A stretch of DNA of 64,000 bases from Vibrio sp. SS-MA-C1-2 (GTDB taxonomy: Bacteria > Pseudomonadota > Gammaproteobacteria > Enterobacterales > Vibrionaceae). How positions within the stretch are numbered: position 1 is the first letter of the stretch; each line of letters opens with the position of its first letter. The stretch is from NCBI RefSeq assembly GCF_021513135.1, contig NZ_CP090981.1, positions 2,108,001 through 2,172,000 on the forward strand, given 5' to 3'. This document shows positions 1 through 8,206 of this stretch, piece by piece. The position numbers and the translations under genes are program-made. The notes beneath the pieces are model-generated. The model had not been told where the DNA came from and searched no databases. It was given only the letters and a program-made list of their open reading frames with translations.

Positions 1-503
1 TTACTCTCTAAAAGTTGATGACCTTGTTGGAAGCTCTTTTCAAATAAGAATCCACCACCAACAACCGTTGCTTCAGCTTGCTCAGCGATAGATAAAATAC
101 CCTCTAAAGCATTGCCATGAGCTAAAACATCATCGATAAACAGTAATTTACTTCCCTCTGGAAGGTGTGATTTCACACAATTAAGCTGATAACTTATATT
201 TTTAGTGAAACTATGAACATTGGTTAGCAGCATCTCTTGATCATCAAGAATACTTAACTGCTTTTTTAATAATACTAAAGGTAAACCTAACTTTAAAGCA
301 ACCAAGGTTGAAATTGCGATACCGCCGCTTTCAATTGTCACAACACGGGTCGCACCGCTCTGTTTAAATTTATCTGCAATCATGGTCGCACAGTAATCAA
401 GCAGAGAGATATCAATCTGACGAGTTAGAAATTGACTCGCATCTAAAGCAACTCCGTTAAATGCGCGACCTTGTTCTAAAATACGTTTCTCTAATAAATT
501 CAT
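1..503 (-). CDS. xpt: Xanthine phosphoribosyltransferase (partial, C-terminus off window)
   Basis: Purine salvage enzyme that joins PRPP to xanthine to give XMP in the cytoplasm. I translated the minus strand from about 503; the reading frame stays open to base 1, so the C-terminus is missing. The protein begins MNLLEKRILEQG and carries the PRPP-binding segment LLFIDDVLAHGNAL, the VTIESGGIA stretch and a later FLFEKSFQQG stretch, all matching the Bacillus Xpt type of PRTase as I remember it rather than Gpt or Apt. Two ATGs occur in tandem (506 and 503); AAGGA sits 7 nt before the second, so 503 is preferred. It lies 10 nt downstream of the purine permease gene, so both are probably co-transcribed under the riboswitch at 2001-2066. 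Confidence 0.88.
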   Translation of the reverse strand, partial: MNLLEKRILEQGRAFNGVALDASQFLTRQIDISLLDYCATMIADKFKQSGATRVVTIESGGIAISTLVALKLGLPLVLLKKQLSILDDQEMLLTNVHSFTKNISYQLNCVKSHLPEGSKLLFIDDVLAHGNALEGILSIAEQAEATVVGGGFLFEKSFQQGHQLLES

Positions 504-513
504 CATTTAATCC

Positions 514-1836
514 TTATAATATAACAAGATAAGCGAAAAACAGCACGCCTAATCCATAAATCAGTGGGTGAACTTCTTTCCCTTTTCCAAGTACTAACAT
601 CACAAAGCAGTAACTAATAAAACCAATTGCCATTCCATTTGCTGGTGAAAAGGTTAATAAGCTAAAGATCATGGTAAAGAAAACGGACACTCTAAATTGT
701 GGTTTTTCCCAATCAACATGTGCAACATTACCAATCATGTAAATTCCGATAATAACCATGGCTGGTGCAACAATAGCAGTAGTAAAAATTGAGAACAGTG
801 GATATAAGAAAAGTGACAGTAAAAAGAAAGCTGCCGTAGTAATCGCACTTAAGCCGGTTTTAGCACCAAGAGAAGACGCAACACCTGATTCAGAAAAACA
901 AGTAATTGAAGTTGTACCTAATAAAGTACCAATAATCGTACCACCAGAATCTGCAACGAGTGCAGCTTTAGCATTTGGTACTTTATCATCCGTGATAATA
1001 CCGGCATCGCGACCTACCCCTACAATCGTACTTAATCCATCAAAAAAATCGACAATAAAGAAGATCAAGACAATAAAAAATAGTGAAGTTAAATCAGGTA
1101 ACGTTAATTGTGACACATCAAAAATCGCACCAAAGGTAGGCGCAATTGATGGTGGAACTGAAAATAACGCATCAGGTAATGTTAATAACGAAGTCCCTAG
1201 TACCTTATCAGACAAAATACTTAATAGTACCGCAGCGACAAACGAGATGACTGTTGCTAACTTAATGCCGCGAACCATAAAACCGATAGCAATAAAAATA
1301 CTAATTAACGCTATCGCGACTTGTGGATTGAAAATATCACCAAGTTGGACAAGAACAAAAGGATTGGCAGTGATAATTCCAGAATTTTTTAGCCCTAAGA
1401 AGGTTAAGAACAAGCCAAGAGAGACTGCAATACCATATTTAAGATCATTAGGAATAGCTTCAATAATAATGCGTCGAGCTGGCGTTAAACTAAAGAAGAA
1501 GTAGATAACCCCTGAAATAAATATACCTAATAACGCTTCATTCCAAGCTAAAGTAATGGCACCACTAACAAGCATTCCTTTAAAAAAAGAGTTCATGCTC
1601 ATTCCAGGCGCTAACATCACAGGATAGTTAGCAAAAAAACCCATGATAAAGGTTGCGATTGCTGCTGAAAGTGCGGTAGCAGTAAAAACTGCGCCTTTAT
1701 CCATGCCTGGAATACTACCAAGAATAGCCGGGTTAACCGCCAGAATGTAACTCATTGCTAGAAAGGTAACGAAGCCAGCGTAAATTTCATTTTTTACATT
1801 AGCGCCACGTGCTTGTAGCTGAAAATATTTGTCCAT
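514..1836 (-). CDS. NCS2/AzgA-like purine (guanine/hypoxanthine/adenine) permease
   Basis: Inner-membrane nucleobase:proton symporter of the AzgA/GhxP branch of NCS2, about 440 residues as usual for that branch. The N-terminus (YFQLQARGANVKNEIYAG, then FLAMSYILAVNP) is the family hallmark. Many hydrophobic segments follow, with a FIVDFFDGLSTIVGVGRDAG stretch near the middle and SITCFSESGVASSLGAKTGL after it, the substrate-site region in this family. Two tandem ATGs (1839, 1836); the second has the better spacing from GAG. Next gene is xpt, 10 nt away. The guanine-class riboswitch upstream suggests guanine, hypoxanthine or xanthine as substrate, but substrate is inferred from context only. Confidence 0.88.
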   Translation of the reverse strand: MDKYFQLQARGANVKNEIYAGFVTFLAMSYILAVNPAILGSIPGMDKGAVFTATALSAAIATFIMGFFANYPVMLAPGMSMNSFFKGMLVSGAITLAWNEALLGIFISGVIYFFFSLTPARRIIIEAIPNDLKYGIAVSLGLFLTFLGLKNSGIITANPFVLVQLGDIFNPQVAIALISIFIAIGFMVRGIKLATVISFVAAVLLSILSDKVLGTSLLTLPDALFSVPPSIAPTFGAIFDVSQLTLPDLTSLFFIVLIFFIVDFFDGLSTIVGVGRDAGIITDDKVPNAKAALVADSGGTIIGTLLGTTSITCFSESGVASSLGAKTGLSAITTAAFFLLSLFLYPLFSIFTTAIVAPAMVIIGIYMIGNVAHVDWEKPQFRVSVFFTMIFSLLTFSPANGMAIGFISYCFVMLVLGKGKEVHPLIYGLGVLFFAYLVIL

Positions 1837-2000
1837 CATAATCTCAAAGTAGTTAAAGAATTAGAAAGACAACATTGTGGAGTATAAGGATCTACTGACT
1901 GATAGGAGAATACAAAAAATTGGTATGACATTATCTACAAAGTAAAAAACTAAGGTAGCATCATTCTAACGGTTATATTGTATTACTAGCCTATCTAAAA

Positions 2001-2066
2001 TTGTAGTTCGGAAATTTACGGATTCCGAGTAGAGACTTTATGGCCCATATCGCCAAAATTATACAA
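2001..2066 (-). promoter_or_regulatory. Purine riboswitch aptamer, guanine class (C74)
   Basis: Read on the minus strand, the 66-nt element has P1 (TTGTA/TACAA), the conserved TATAAT after it, P2 with loop GATATGG, joining segment AAAGTCTCTAC, P3 (CGGAA/TTCCG) with loop holding CCGTAAA, then ACTACAA. This follows the B. subtilis xpt aptamer almost base for base, including the two loop motifs that form the kissing interaction. The nucleotide at the position equivalent to 74 is C, which specifies guanine/hypoxanthine/xanthine; adenine aptamers have U. One change is C instead of U at the flipped-out position 48. About 160 nt separate it from the permease gene. A possible terminator in that stretch (TAGGCTAG at 1986-1993 pairing imperfectly with CTACCTTA at 1951-1958, then a T run) is tentative. 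Confidence 0.93.
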
Positions 2067-2163
2067 CTCAATATTGCTATGGCGCGGATACTAGCAAATG
2101 GATTTTGGTCTGACAAACAAAAAGATATAAATTCTTTTTATTTGCTTAAAATGCAGTCAAATG

Positions 2164-2204
2164 TTAAAAATCCTCATCCGAAATCGTTTGCGGGTGAGGA
2201 TTTT
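2164..2204 (-). terminator. Rho-independent terminator after the PTS-linked gene
   Basis: Inverted repeat with arms 2166-2180 and 2191-2204 (core TCCTCA/TGAGGA plus CCG/CGG) followed on the minus strand by TTTTTAA. It lies about 90 nt past the stop of the gene ending at 2291 and just upstream of the purine riboswitch, so it isolates the two minus-strand units. Confidence 0.8.
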
Positions 2205-2290
2205 ATTAACAAGTTATGATACTTGGTGTGTATAATTCAGATTCAATTTTTTCTTAAATCACGCTATCATTGTCTTTCATCTCAACATTT

Positions 2291-3163
2291 TCATCGACGA
2301 TTGACCATTCTCTTATATTGATGTCGTCGACCTCGAATTGCCATACCCATGGTAATAATGTTTTCTGGTGGTGCAATGCCACCAAATCCACCATCACCAA
2401 TATGTACAATGTCTGCACCCGCCGCTTTAGACTCCATTGCTACTTTTTCAATATAACTCTCTGAAGCACCTTCTTGAGATGTCCCGATAGCCAGCATCCC
2501 TAACATTTGATTTTCATGAACCTTTTTCATCATCTTTGCTGCCAGTTTTGGTGATACCCCTGGTGTTGTATAAGGTGCAGGGAACATCATAATGTCGGCG
2601 CCAGCTGATGCAAAATCTGAAATACAATCTAAATTATAGTCATTACCTATGCCACCACCGTGCATTTTTCCTGCAATGATAACTATCTCGTCAGAAAGTG
2701 ATCGAACAAGCTTGATCGCGGCTAATATTGTCTCTTGTGACACTGCCATCCCTGGATTACCCGTTAACATAATATAATGTAAACCTAAATCGATGGCTTG
2801 CTTAACAGATTCAACCGTGACGGAACGTCCAACTGCGATATCTGTAATATCTTCAGGAACAGGTTCTAAGTTACAACCAACAATTCGCCCCGTTAGCTGT
2901 TTGACTTTAGCAATAGAGAGCGTTGTTCCTCCTAAAATTTTCACCTCAGGCTTAAAGACATCTAAACAATTAAATGTAATCATATCGGCACCAAACCCAG
3001 CAGCTAACTCAACACCAGAAACAAGATCGATAGGTGGTTCCATACTAACGACATTTTCAACCATTAAGGTTCGACCTTCAGATCGCTGAATAGATTGAAT
3101 TAACTCTATACGATTAAGTGAATCAACGTCTTCTTTTGTTAAATCAAAAACTCTTTTTTTCAT
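2291..3163 (-). CDS. PTS-associated protein of unknown function, TIM-barrel-like (DUF7916-type)
   Basis: 290-residue soluble protein without signal peptide. I recognise it as a member of a conserved family found beside sugar PTS genes and sometimes annotated as PEP phosphonomutase-like, but I do not know its reaction. Alternating beta/alpha pattern with Gly-rich turns suggests a TIM barrel: segments GADMITFNC, KILGGTT, LGLHYIMLTGNPG, IIAGKMHGGGIG, GADIMMFPAPYTTPG, GADIVHIGDGGFGG. The GKMHGGG and GDGGFGG loops look like phosphate-binding or active-site loops (inference). It is last in the minus-strand order EIIB-EIIC-EIIA-this gene, 168 nt after EIIA with an ERIC repeat between, so it may act on the phosphosugar delivered by the PTS. 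Confidence 0.7.
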   Translation of the reverse strand: MKKRVFDLTKEDVDSLNRIELIQSIQRSEGRTLMVENVVSMEPPIDLVSGVELAAGFGADMITFNCLDVFKPEVKILGGTTLSIAKVKQLTGRIVGCNLEPVPEDITDIAVGRSVTVESVKQAIDLGLHYIMLTGNPGMAVSQETILAAIKLVRSLSDEIVIIAGKMHGGGIGNDYNLDCISDFASAGADIMMFPAPYTTPGVSPKLAAKMMKKVHENQMLGMLAIGTSQEGASESYIEKVAMESKAAGADIVHIGDGGFGGIAPPENIITMGMAIRGRRHQYKRMVNRR

Positions 3164-3201
3164 ATTAATTAACCTGCGTTATATACCTTTCCGACTTTAG
3201 A

Positions 3202-3313
3202 TATATACTCTTCATACTTGAAGATGCTAGTTTGTTGGCGTCGATCATTCGTCCCAATCATAGGCTCTCATTTACTTAGCGCCTACTAGCAACTGCAATT
3301 ATTTTGAGTATAG
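3202..3313 (-). repeat. ERIC-like repeat (copy a)
   Basis: On the minus strand it reads from CTATACTCAAAATAATTGCA through GTTGCTAGTAGGCG to CTTCAAGTATGAAGAGTAT, the two ends of the ERIC/IRU consensus. It lies between the EIIA gene and the gene ending at 2291, inside the probable operon, so it would be transcribed and could fold as a long hairpin or affect mRNA processing. Part of the interspersed set also at 38198, 40308, 41851, 43780, 53131, 61370 and 61480. Confidence 0.75.
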
Positions 3314-3331
3314 TCAATAAGAAAGCTTAAA

Positions 3332-3670
3332 TTAAAGTAAAGCCTGACAACGGTTTTGATGGATAAAAACTATTTCATCTGCAATATCCCGACACAACAT
3401 AGCGGTCATTATGTGATCTTGAATATGGGTGAGAATTAAAGTCATTTTCACCTTACCTTCTCCTTGATCAAAACCAATTAATGATGTTTGTGTTTTATGG
3501 ACATTGGCAAGTAAATCATCAGCAGCATGAAGATCCGCTTTTGCATTAATAATATCGCCAACTCGTGCTTTTCTCATTGCTTCCATGATTAACGATCTCG
3601 CCTCGCCAACTAAGCAGAGTAACGTCATTAAAAACTCTTCATTAATATCTTGATTATTTTTAATATCCAT
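3332..3670 (-). CDS. PTS lactose/cellobiose-family EIIA component
   Basis: Cytoplasmic phosphocarrier that passes phosphate from HPr to EIIB. 112 residues, all-helical, standard length for the LacF/ChbA/CelC family. The segment MTLILTHIQDHIMTAMLCRD contains the conserved histidines; the one in THIQDH is the expected phosphorylation site by family comparison. Third in the order EIIB (5051-5365), EIIC (3743-5050), EIIA, with 72 nt after EIIC. Substrate cannot be read from EIIA; a neighbouring secreted protein with a chitin-binding domain makes a GlcNAc disaccharide plausible, cellobiose equally so. Confidence 0.88.
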   Translation of the reverse strand: MDIKNNQDINEEFLMTLLCLVGEARSLIMEAMRKARVGDIINAKADLHAADDLLANVHKTQTSLIGFDQGEGKVKMTLILTHIQDHIMTAMLCRDIADEIVFIHQNRCQALL

Positions 3671-3742
3671 ATTTCACTCTCCATAGAGTTAATAGTCATT
3701 ATTATTTGAAATTCTTCAATTGAAATAGATAGTTGAAGTAAT

Positions 3743-5050
3743 TTACACAGCCGCCTCTTCAGGCTCGCCAACACCTTCTTCTAATAACAATTGTTTCTCA
3801 TGTATTTTAAAAAACGGATAATAAATGGTGACACTAACCAAAACACACAAAACAACAACAATGGCAGCAGTGCCAGAGTTTGTCGCAATAACAGCTCCAA
3901 TTGGCGCTGGCATTGTCCAAGGTGGTAATGCAATAATTTTTGAAACCAATTCCATTTTAAACGCCATCCATACAATACAAGTATTGATCATTGGAGAGAG
4001 CATCCAAGGAATAAAATAGTTTGCGTTCATAACAATTGGCGTGCCAAAAATAACCGGTTCATTGATATTAAAGGTGCCCGGAATTATCGACATCCTACCG
4101 ATAGTTTTAAGATGGGAAGATTTTGAACGCATCATCAATACAACGAATCCCCACGTTCCGCCCGCACCACCAACAAAAATAAAGAAGTCGAGTAATGGGT
4201 TAACAAATATCTTAGGAAGTACTGTTCCTGCCGCTAATGCATCTTGGTTCAAGCCTAAATTGATAATAAGGATCGGATATAAAATTCCGCTAACAATCAC
4301 GGAAGAGCCATGAATACCACCAAACCAAAGTAACTGAATTAACACTACCGCCAATAAACAGGCAAAGAAAGAATCTGACGCAAAGACTAATGGTTCAAAT
4401 AACGACATAATTGCCGTTGGGATATTTAGATCATAGTTACCTAAAAGGGAATTAATACCGACAACGATAATCGCGATAATTAGAACGGGAATTAACAGAT
4501 CAAAAGAGGCTGATATTTTTGGTGGGACTGCATCAGGTAATTTTAATCTTATATTTTTATCACGTAAAAAACGCTGTAATTCCGGCGTAAATAGACCAGC
4601 CATAATCGCCGTAAATGCTCCCGTTCCTCCCATGTTAGCAATTGGCATGATCCCACCCATCTCAATGAACTGAACAGGCGCAACGGCAAGAAGAAAGGTA
4701 AACATGGATAATAAGCCAGAGTTAAGTGCTCTTAATTGATAAGACTCAGCTAAGTTATAACCAATACCAAAAGATGCATAAAGCGCAAAGATCCCCATAC
4801 TAATTTGAAACGGAGCTAAGATTTTATCCTGACCAATCAAATTAACTAAACTATGCCAACCATCTAAGAAAAAGTTTCCTTTACCAGGAGGAAATGCTAG
4901 AACAAGCAATAGTGAGCCAACAATCAAGAATGGCATCGTTGCGACAAATCCATCTTTAATTGCGTTAATGTGTCGTTGTGATGAAACCTTTGCAGCGACA
5001 GGTGACACTCTATTTTCTACAAATTCCATAATTTTATTAAAAATAGACAT
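3743..5050 (-). CDS. PTS lactose/cellobiose-family EIIC permease
   Basis: Integral membrane transporter subunit of a sugar PTS, 435 residues, about ten hydrophobic segments, as in CelB/ChbC. The N-terminus (IMEFVENRVSPVAAKVSSQRHINAIKDGF) and the motifs WFGGIHGSSV and INEPVIFGTPIVMNA are characteristic; the last contains the Asn-Glu-Pro sugar-binding motif. It starts directly after the EIIB stop (5051), so translation is probably coupled. Not fused to EIIB, unlike LacE. Substrate class lactose/cellobiose/diacetylchitobiose; the exact sugar is not resolvable from sequence alone. Confidence 0.9.
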   Translation of the reverse strand: MSIFNKIMEFVENRVSPVAAKVSSQRHINAIKDGFVATMPFLIVGSLLLVLAFPPGKGNFFLDGWHSLVNLIGQDKILAPFQISMGIFALYASFGIGYNLAESYQLRALNSGLLSMFTFLLAVAPVQFIEMGGIMPIANMGGTGAFTAIMAGLFTPELQRFLRDKNIRLKLPDAVPPKISASFDLLIPVLIIAIIVVGINSLLGNYDLNIPTAIMSLFEPLVFASDSFFACLLAVVLIQLLWFGGIHGSSVIVSGILYPILIINLGLNQDALAAGTVLPKIFVNPLLDFFIFVGGAGGTWGFVVLMMRSKSSHLKTIGRMSIIPGTFNINEPVIFGTPIVMNANYFIPWMLSPMINTCIVWMAFKMELVSKIIALPPWTMPAPIGAVIATNSGTAAIVVVLCVLVSVTIYYPFFKIHEKQLLLEEGVGEPEEAAV

Positions 5051-5365
5051 TTATGCCTCCTTCTTTTCGTATAAATCAATAGCTTGTTTTAAAATTTTAT
5101 CACCGCGTAACATACCGTAATCCATCATTTCGATTAAACCACAGCTTTTACCACTCTGTTCTGCTCGTTGCTTAAAATCTTCATATTTAAATTTAACTTG
5201 TGGCGCAACAAGACAAACATCATTTTCAACTAAACAAGCTTCAAATTCCGAAATGGAGTAAGCATTAATCGTACAATCTAATTTTAATTTTTCAGCTTCC
5301 TCCCTCATTTTAGTGACTAACATGCTGGTTGACATACCCGCTGAACAACATAAAAATACTTTCAT
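5051..5365 (-). CDS. PTS lactose/cellobiose-family EIIB component
   Basis: Small cytoplasmic phosphocarrier that takes phosphate from EIIA on a cysteine and gives it to the incoming sugar. The N-terminal loop KVFLCCSAGMSTSMLV holds the active-site Cys directly after the first beta strand, and the P-loop-like GMSTS is typical of CelA/ChbB. Start choice: ATG at 5365 is preferred over the ATG at 5374 because AAGGA lies 8 nt before 5365 but touches 5374; this gives 104 residues. First gene of the EIIB-EIIC-EIIA operon; no regulator gene is adjacent. Confidence 0.88.
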   Translation of the reverse strand: MKVFLCCSAGMSTSMLVTKMREEAEKLKLDCTINAYSISEFEACLVENDVCLVAPQVKFKYEDFKQRAEQSGKSCGLIEMMDYGMLRGDKILKQAIDLYEKKEA

Positions 5366-5408
5366 AAATACCATCCTTTTTATTTAAATGATTAGATTTA
5401 ATTATTTG

Positions 5409-5708
5409 TTATAAGCATTCACCCACCTCTCTCCATGGGTCTCCAGAGCCTGGTTGTTCTTTATCTGAGTACCATTTTGCTTCATAAATAAATCCTTCAT
5501 AAGTGACTCTATCTCCACCTTGATAAATTGTGCCGAACACCCATAATGCTGGACATTGACCCCCCTGTTCAAAACTGATTTTTAAGGAGAAGTTATTAGT
5601 TATATTTTCCACAATAAATGGATTTACGATAGGTTGCTCAATATTATTTAACAAAATTGTGGCGACTCTGTACTCATTCTCAGGGATTAAATCTAGCGTT
5701 AAACTCAC
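5409..5708 (-). CDS. Chitin-binding (CBM5/12-like) C-terminal part, out of frame with 5705-7597
   Basis: 99 codons from a GTG at 5708 overlapping the stop of the upstream frame. The C-terminal half (WVFGTIYQGGDRVTYEGFIYEAKWYS, then QPGSGDPWREVG) is a typical carbohydrate-binding module of family 5/12, with the aromatic residues that stack on chitin. There is no signal peptide, so on its own it could not be exported and would make little sense. With one extra G in the six-G run at 5708-5713 the upstream frame would read straight into this domain. I therefore regard it as the last ~100 residues of one secreted protein of about 730 residues; a coupled separate gene is the less likely alternative. 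Confidence 0.75.
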   Translation of the reverse strand: MSLTLDLIPENEYRVATILLNNIEQPIVNPFIVENITNNFSLKISFEQGGQCPALWVFGTIYQGGDRVTYEGFIYEAKWYSDKEQPGSGDPWREVGECL

Positions 5709-7597
5709 CCCCCTTTTATGGAAATAACACCGTCTTCATTCGGTAATGGTGAAATTGTGCCTCCAGATGTCATTATCTCTACTGAAGCTGAGTAATAGAC
5801 TGGAATATCAATCGTTATATCTGAAAAATCACCAGTAAACCCAGAGAAGTGGCTAATATTTAAATCAGACAAGTTAACTTTATTTAATATAATTTTTTTA
5901 CTATCACCATTAGCGTAAGGTTCTAGTAAACTTAGCTCTACATTACGATCATTCTGACTTAATTGGATTGCACTAAATGGAATTTCTTCACCTGCAGGTA
6001 ATGTTAATACTGTATTTTCTAAATTAAAATAATCGACAATGAGTGTTGAGTTCCACCCCCAGAACGTAGTGTTTAGCGGTACGATATAGCCTAGTCGATC
6101 AAAACTACCCGTAATATTAGTAAACATATCAGGATCAAGATCAGCCAGTGTCAAGTCAATTAACTCATAAGAGGAATAAATACCACCATCGGCAGCTTGA
6201 GGCCCAATAACAATTGAATTGTCTGTTTGATATGCTTTTAAATGTTTGAAACCAATTCCTGATGTCCCTTTAATCTTATCAACATTAGGGTTAAACCCTT
6301 CTATAATAAATTTACCTTGCCAACCTATTGGATAAGTTTTAGATTCAAATAAAATATTATTAATACCAACAATATTGATCATTGATGAGGTTATATTATT
6401 AAGAACTAAACTTTGTTGACCAATTATGATTTCTACGCCTTTCTGAATATCATTAATGCTTAAATCATTAAGGTTTAAATTGGTCCAATTACTTAAAACA
6501 ATCTTGTCATTATTAAGGTCAAAATCAATTATCTCTGTTTCTGTGTTAGGGGCTTGATTAAGGTAAATATTATCTATTCCACCACCAGTAATAACTTTAT
6601 CATTACCCCAACCAGCAAATAATGTCTCATTATATTTAGAACCATGAGTAATGCTATCTCCAGGAGAATCAAAAATAGTATTAAATCCGCCAAATTTATC
6701 AACATACTTTGTTATACAGGTACCAAGTTCATCACAAGTAATATTATCAGCAATTAATAATTCAGCAGTGCCCCAAGCTCCTCGTAAATGGGCGGCCGCT
6801 AAAACACCTGACATGGTCGACTCTACGGTGGTTATTTCACCACCCTCACTACTCACTTGCCAGCTTTTATTTAATGCTTGTTCCCATGTAACATTAGCAT
6901 CTTGCATTAACTTTGAAATGATTTGATAATTAAAATGCATTGCATCTCTGATGACAAGCTCTTGTTTATCTATGACTTTTAGATCTTCTAAAGAGTTAAC
7001 TCCATTTTTTCCAGTAAATTTACCTTCCCATTTATTTGTATCAGTAACATAAACTTGATTACCGCCAGAGCCTTCAATTTCAGCTAACGCTTCTGTTTTA
7101 CACCCAATCCAAGTAGAGTCTGGTACAAACATATAAAAGCTATCATATTCTTTATTGTTTATAACGGCAGTATTTGGGGAGTAATAACCCGAATCAATTA
7201 ATAATGCTTCTCCTAATTGATATCCAATAAAACCCCAAGCATTAGTAGAGTTAAACTGCATTGTTTTAAACATCTCTCTAGAATTAGGGGTTGTTGGATC
7301 ATAGATATTATCTAGTCCAAGCTTTTGAAAAAATTCTCTAATTGTTGTCGGTTCTGAAATCATCGAACCGGTAGAACAATCTCGAACTAATCGTCCAGGT
7401 TTGGTCACGATTGCGTAATTATAAACAGGTACATCATAATTTTGTGAATAAAAACCAGCTAATTCAGGGTTAATCCCTGACTCAAAATCTCGTAATGAAT
7501 CTAGAAAATCTTGCATCCCTCCTGTTGATTCATTTGCATGACTCATATTTGATAATAAAGCAGAAGAGATTAAAAGTGCGATTAAATTGATTTTCAT
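5705..7597 (-). CDS. Secreted lysozyme-like protein with RTX-like repeat (N-terminal part of frameshifted gene)
   Basis: 630 residues. Signal peptide at 1-21 (MKINLIALLISSALLSNMSHA). Residues about 35-290 look like a lysozyme/tail-lysin-type domain: a putative catalytic-type FESGINPELAG, WGFIGYQLGEALLIDSGYY (compare the YQFGEAALI motif of that group), WEGKFTGKNG, and SGVLAAAHLRGAWG. About 315-345 resembles a Gly/Asp-rich calcium-binding (RTX) repeat (FAGWGNDKVITGGGIDNIYL). The rest is beta-rich and unassigned. Probable role: peptidoglycan or chitin cleavage outside the cell; enzyme activity is inference. The frame ends at TGA directly after GGGGGG, and the chitin-binding domain continues in the -1 frame (5409-5708). 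The cellobiose/chitobiose-type PTS lies downstream. Confidence 0.7.
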   Translation of the reverse strand: MKINLIALLISSALLSNMSHANESTGGMQDFLDSLRDFESGINPELAGFYSQNYDVPVYNYAIVTKPGRLVRDCSTGSMISEPTTIREFFQKLGLDNIYDPTTPNSREMFKTMQFNSTNAWGFIGYQLGEALLIDSGYYSPNTAVINNKEYDSFYMFVPDSTWIGCKTEALAEIEGSGGNQVYVTDTNKWEGKFTGKNGVNSLEDLKVIDKQELVIRDAMHFNYQIISKLMQDANVTWEQALNKSWQVSSEGGEITTVESTMSGVLAAAHLRGAWGTAELLIADNITCDELGTCITKYVDKFGGFNTIFDSPGDSITHGSKYNETLFAGWGNDKVITGGGIDNIYLNQAPNTETEIIDFDLNNDKIVLSNWTNLNLNDLSINDIQKGVEIIIGQQSLVLNNITSSMINIVGINNILFESKTYPIGWQGKFIIEGFNPNVDKIKGTSGIGFKHLKAYQTDNSIVIGPQAADGGIYSSYELIDLTLADLDPDMFTNITGSFDRLGYIVPLNTTFWGWNSTLIVDYFNLENTVLTLPAGEEIPFSAIQLSQNDRNVELSLLEPYANGDSKKIILNKVNLSDLNISHFSGFTGDFSDITIDIPVYYSASVEIMTSGGTISPLPNEDGVISIKGG

Positions 7598-7651
7598 AAT
7601 ATTATCCTTAATTCTATAATAATTAAATTTAATGGACTTCTTGATAAGTCA

Positions 7652-7981
7652 TCATACTCCATAATTAGTTAAACAAACTTGATAAAAAGGAACAGCTATT
7701 CCTAAATGAGTTTCTGGATGATTTATAACATCTCGCTCGACCAGAGCATTAAGTACCTTCCCCTTACTGTGAATAATTAATTTATTTAGTGATAATAATT
7801 CTGTTTTGATTTTTTTATAACAAATTAGCATGGAATTAAAAATAAAATAATTAGAATGAAGTTCAGAATCATTAATTTTATAGGTATTTAATAATATTGA
7901 ATTTAGATTGGATATTAGATAAAATAGATGATTGTTAATACTATTTTCAAACAATAAAGATATTCGTTTAACAATACCCAT
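7652..7981 (-). CDS. Hypothetical protein, 109 residues
   Basis: Unrecognised. The start at 7981 (MGIVKRISLLFENS) is chosen over the upstream ATG at 8011 because AAGGAG lies 7 nt before it, one of the better ribosome sites in this area. The protein is Leu/Ile/Asn-rich and predicted mainly helical, without a clear signal peptide or membrane helix, ending in HLGIAVPFYQVCLTNYGV. It is 54 nt upstream of the secreted lysozyme-like gene on the same strand, so it may be co-transcribed and could regulate or assist it, but nothing in the sequence shows this. Confidence 0.5.
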   Translation of the reverse strand: MGIVKRISLLFENSINNHLFYLISNLNSILLNTYKINDSELHSNYFIFNSMLICYKKIKTELLSLNKLIIHSKGKVLNALVERDVINHPETHLGIAVPFYQVCLTNYGV

Positions 7982-8206
7982 ATCTATTCTCCTTAAAAAA
8001 TTAATGTTCAATTTATAAGGAGTGAGAATAAAGTATTCATCGACTTTATAATATAAAGTTCAGGTAAAGTTGTGGAGTATAGTTTACTATTTCTATACGT
8101 GATGCATAACAATCAAATATTTTCTCGTTGTGCATCACAATTTAAAGTATTTTAATATTTTTTTACATCAACAATATTTGAGATAATCATCAAATAAATC
8201 TTTAAT

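Noticed and set aside
758-1504. 248-codon open frame on the plus strand
   Set aside because: It is the antisense shadow of the purine permease gene; composition is low-complexity and no ribosome site precedes it.
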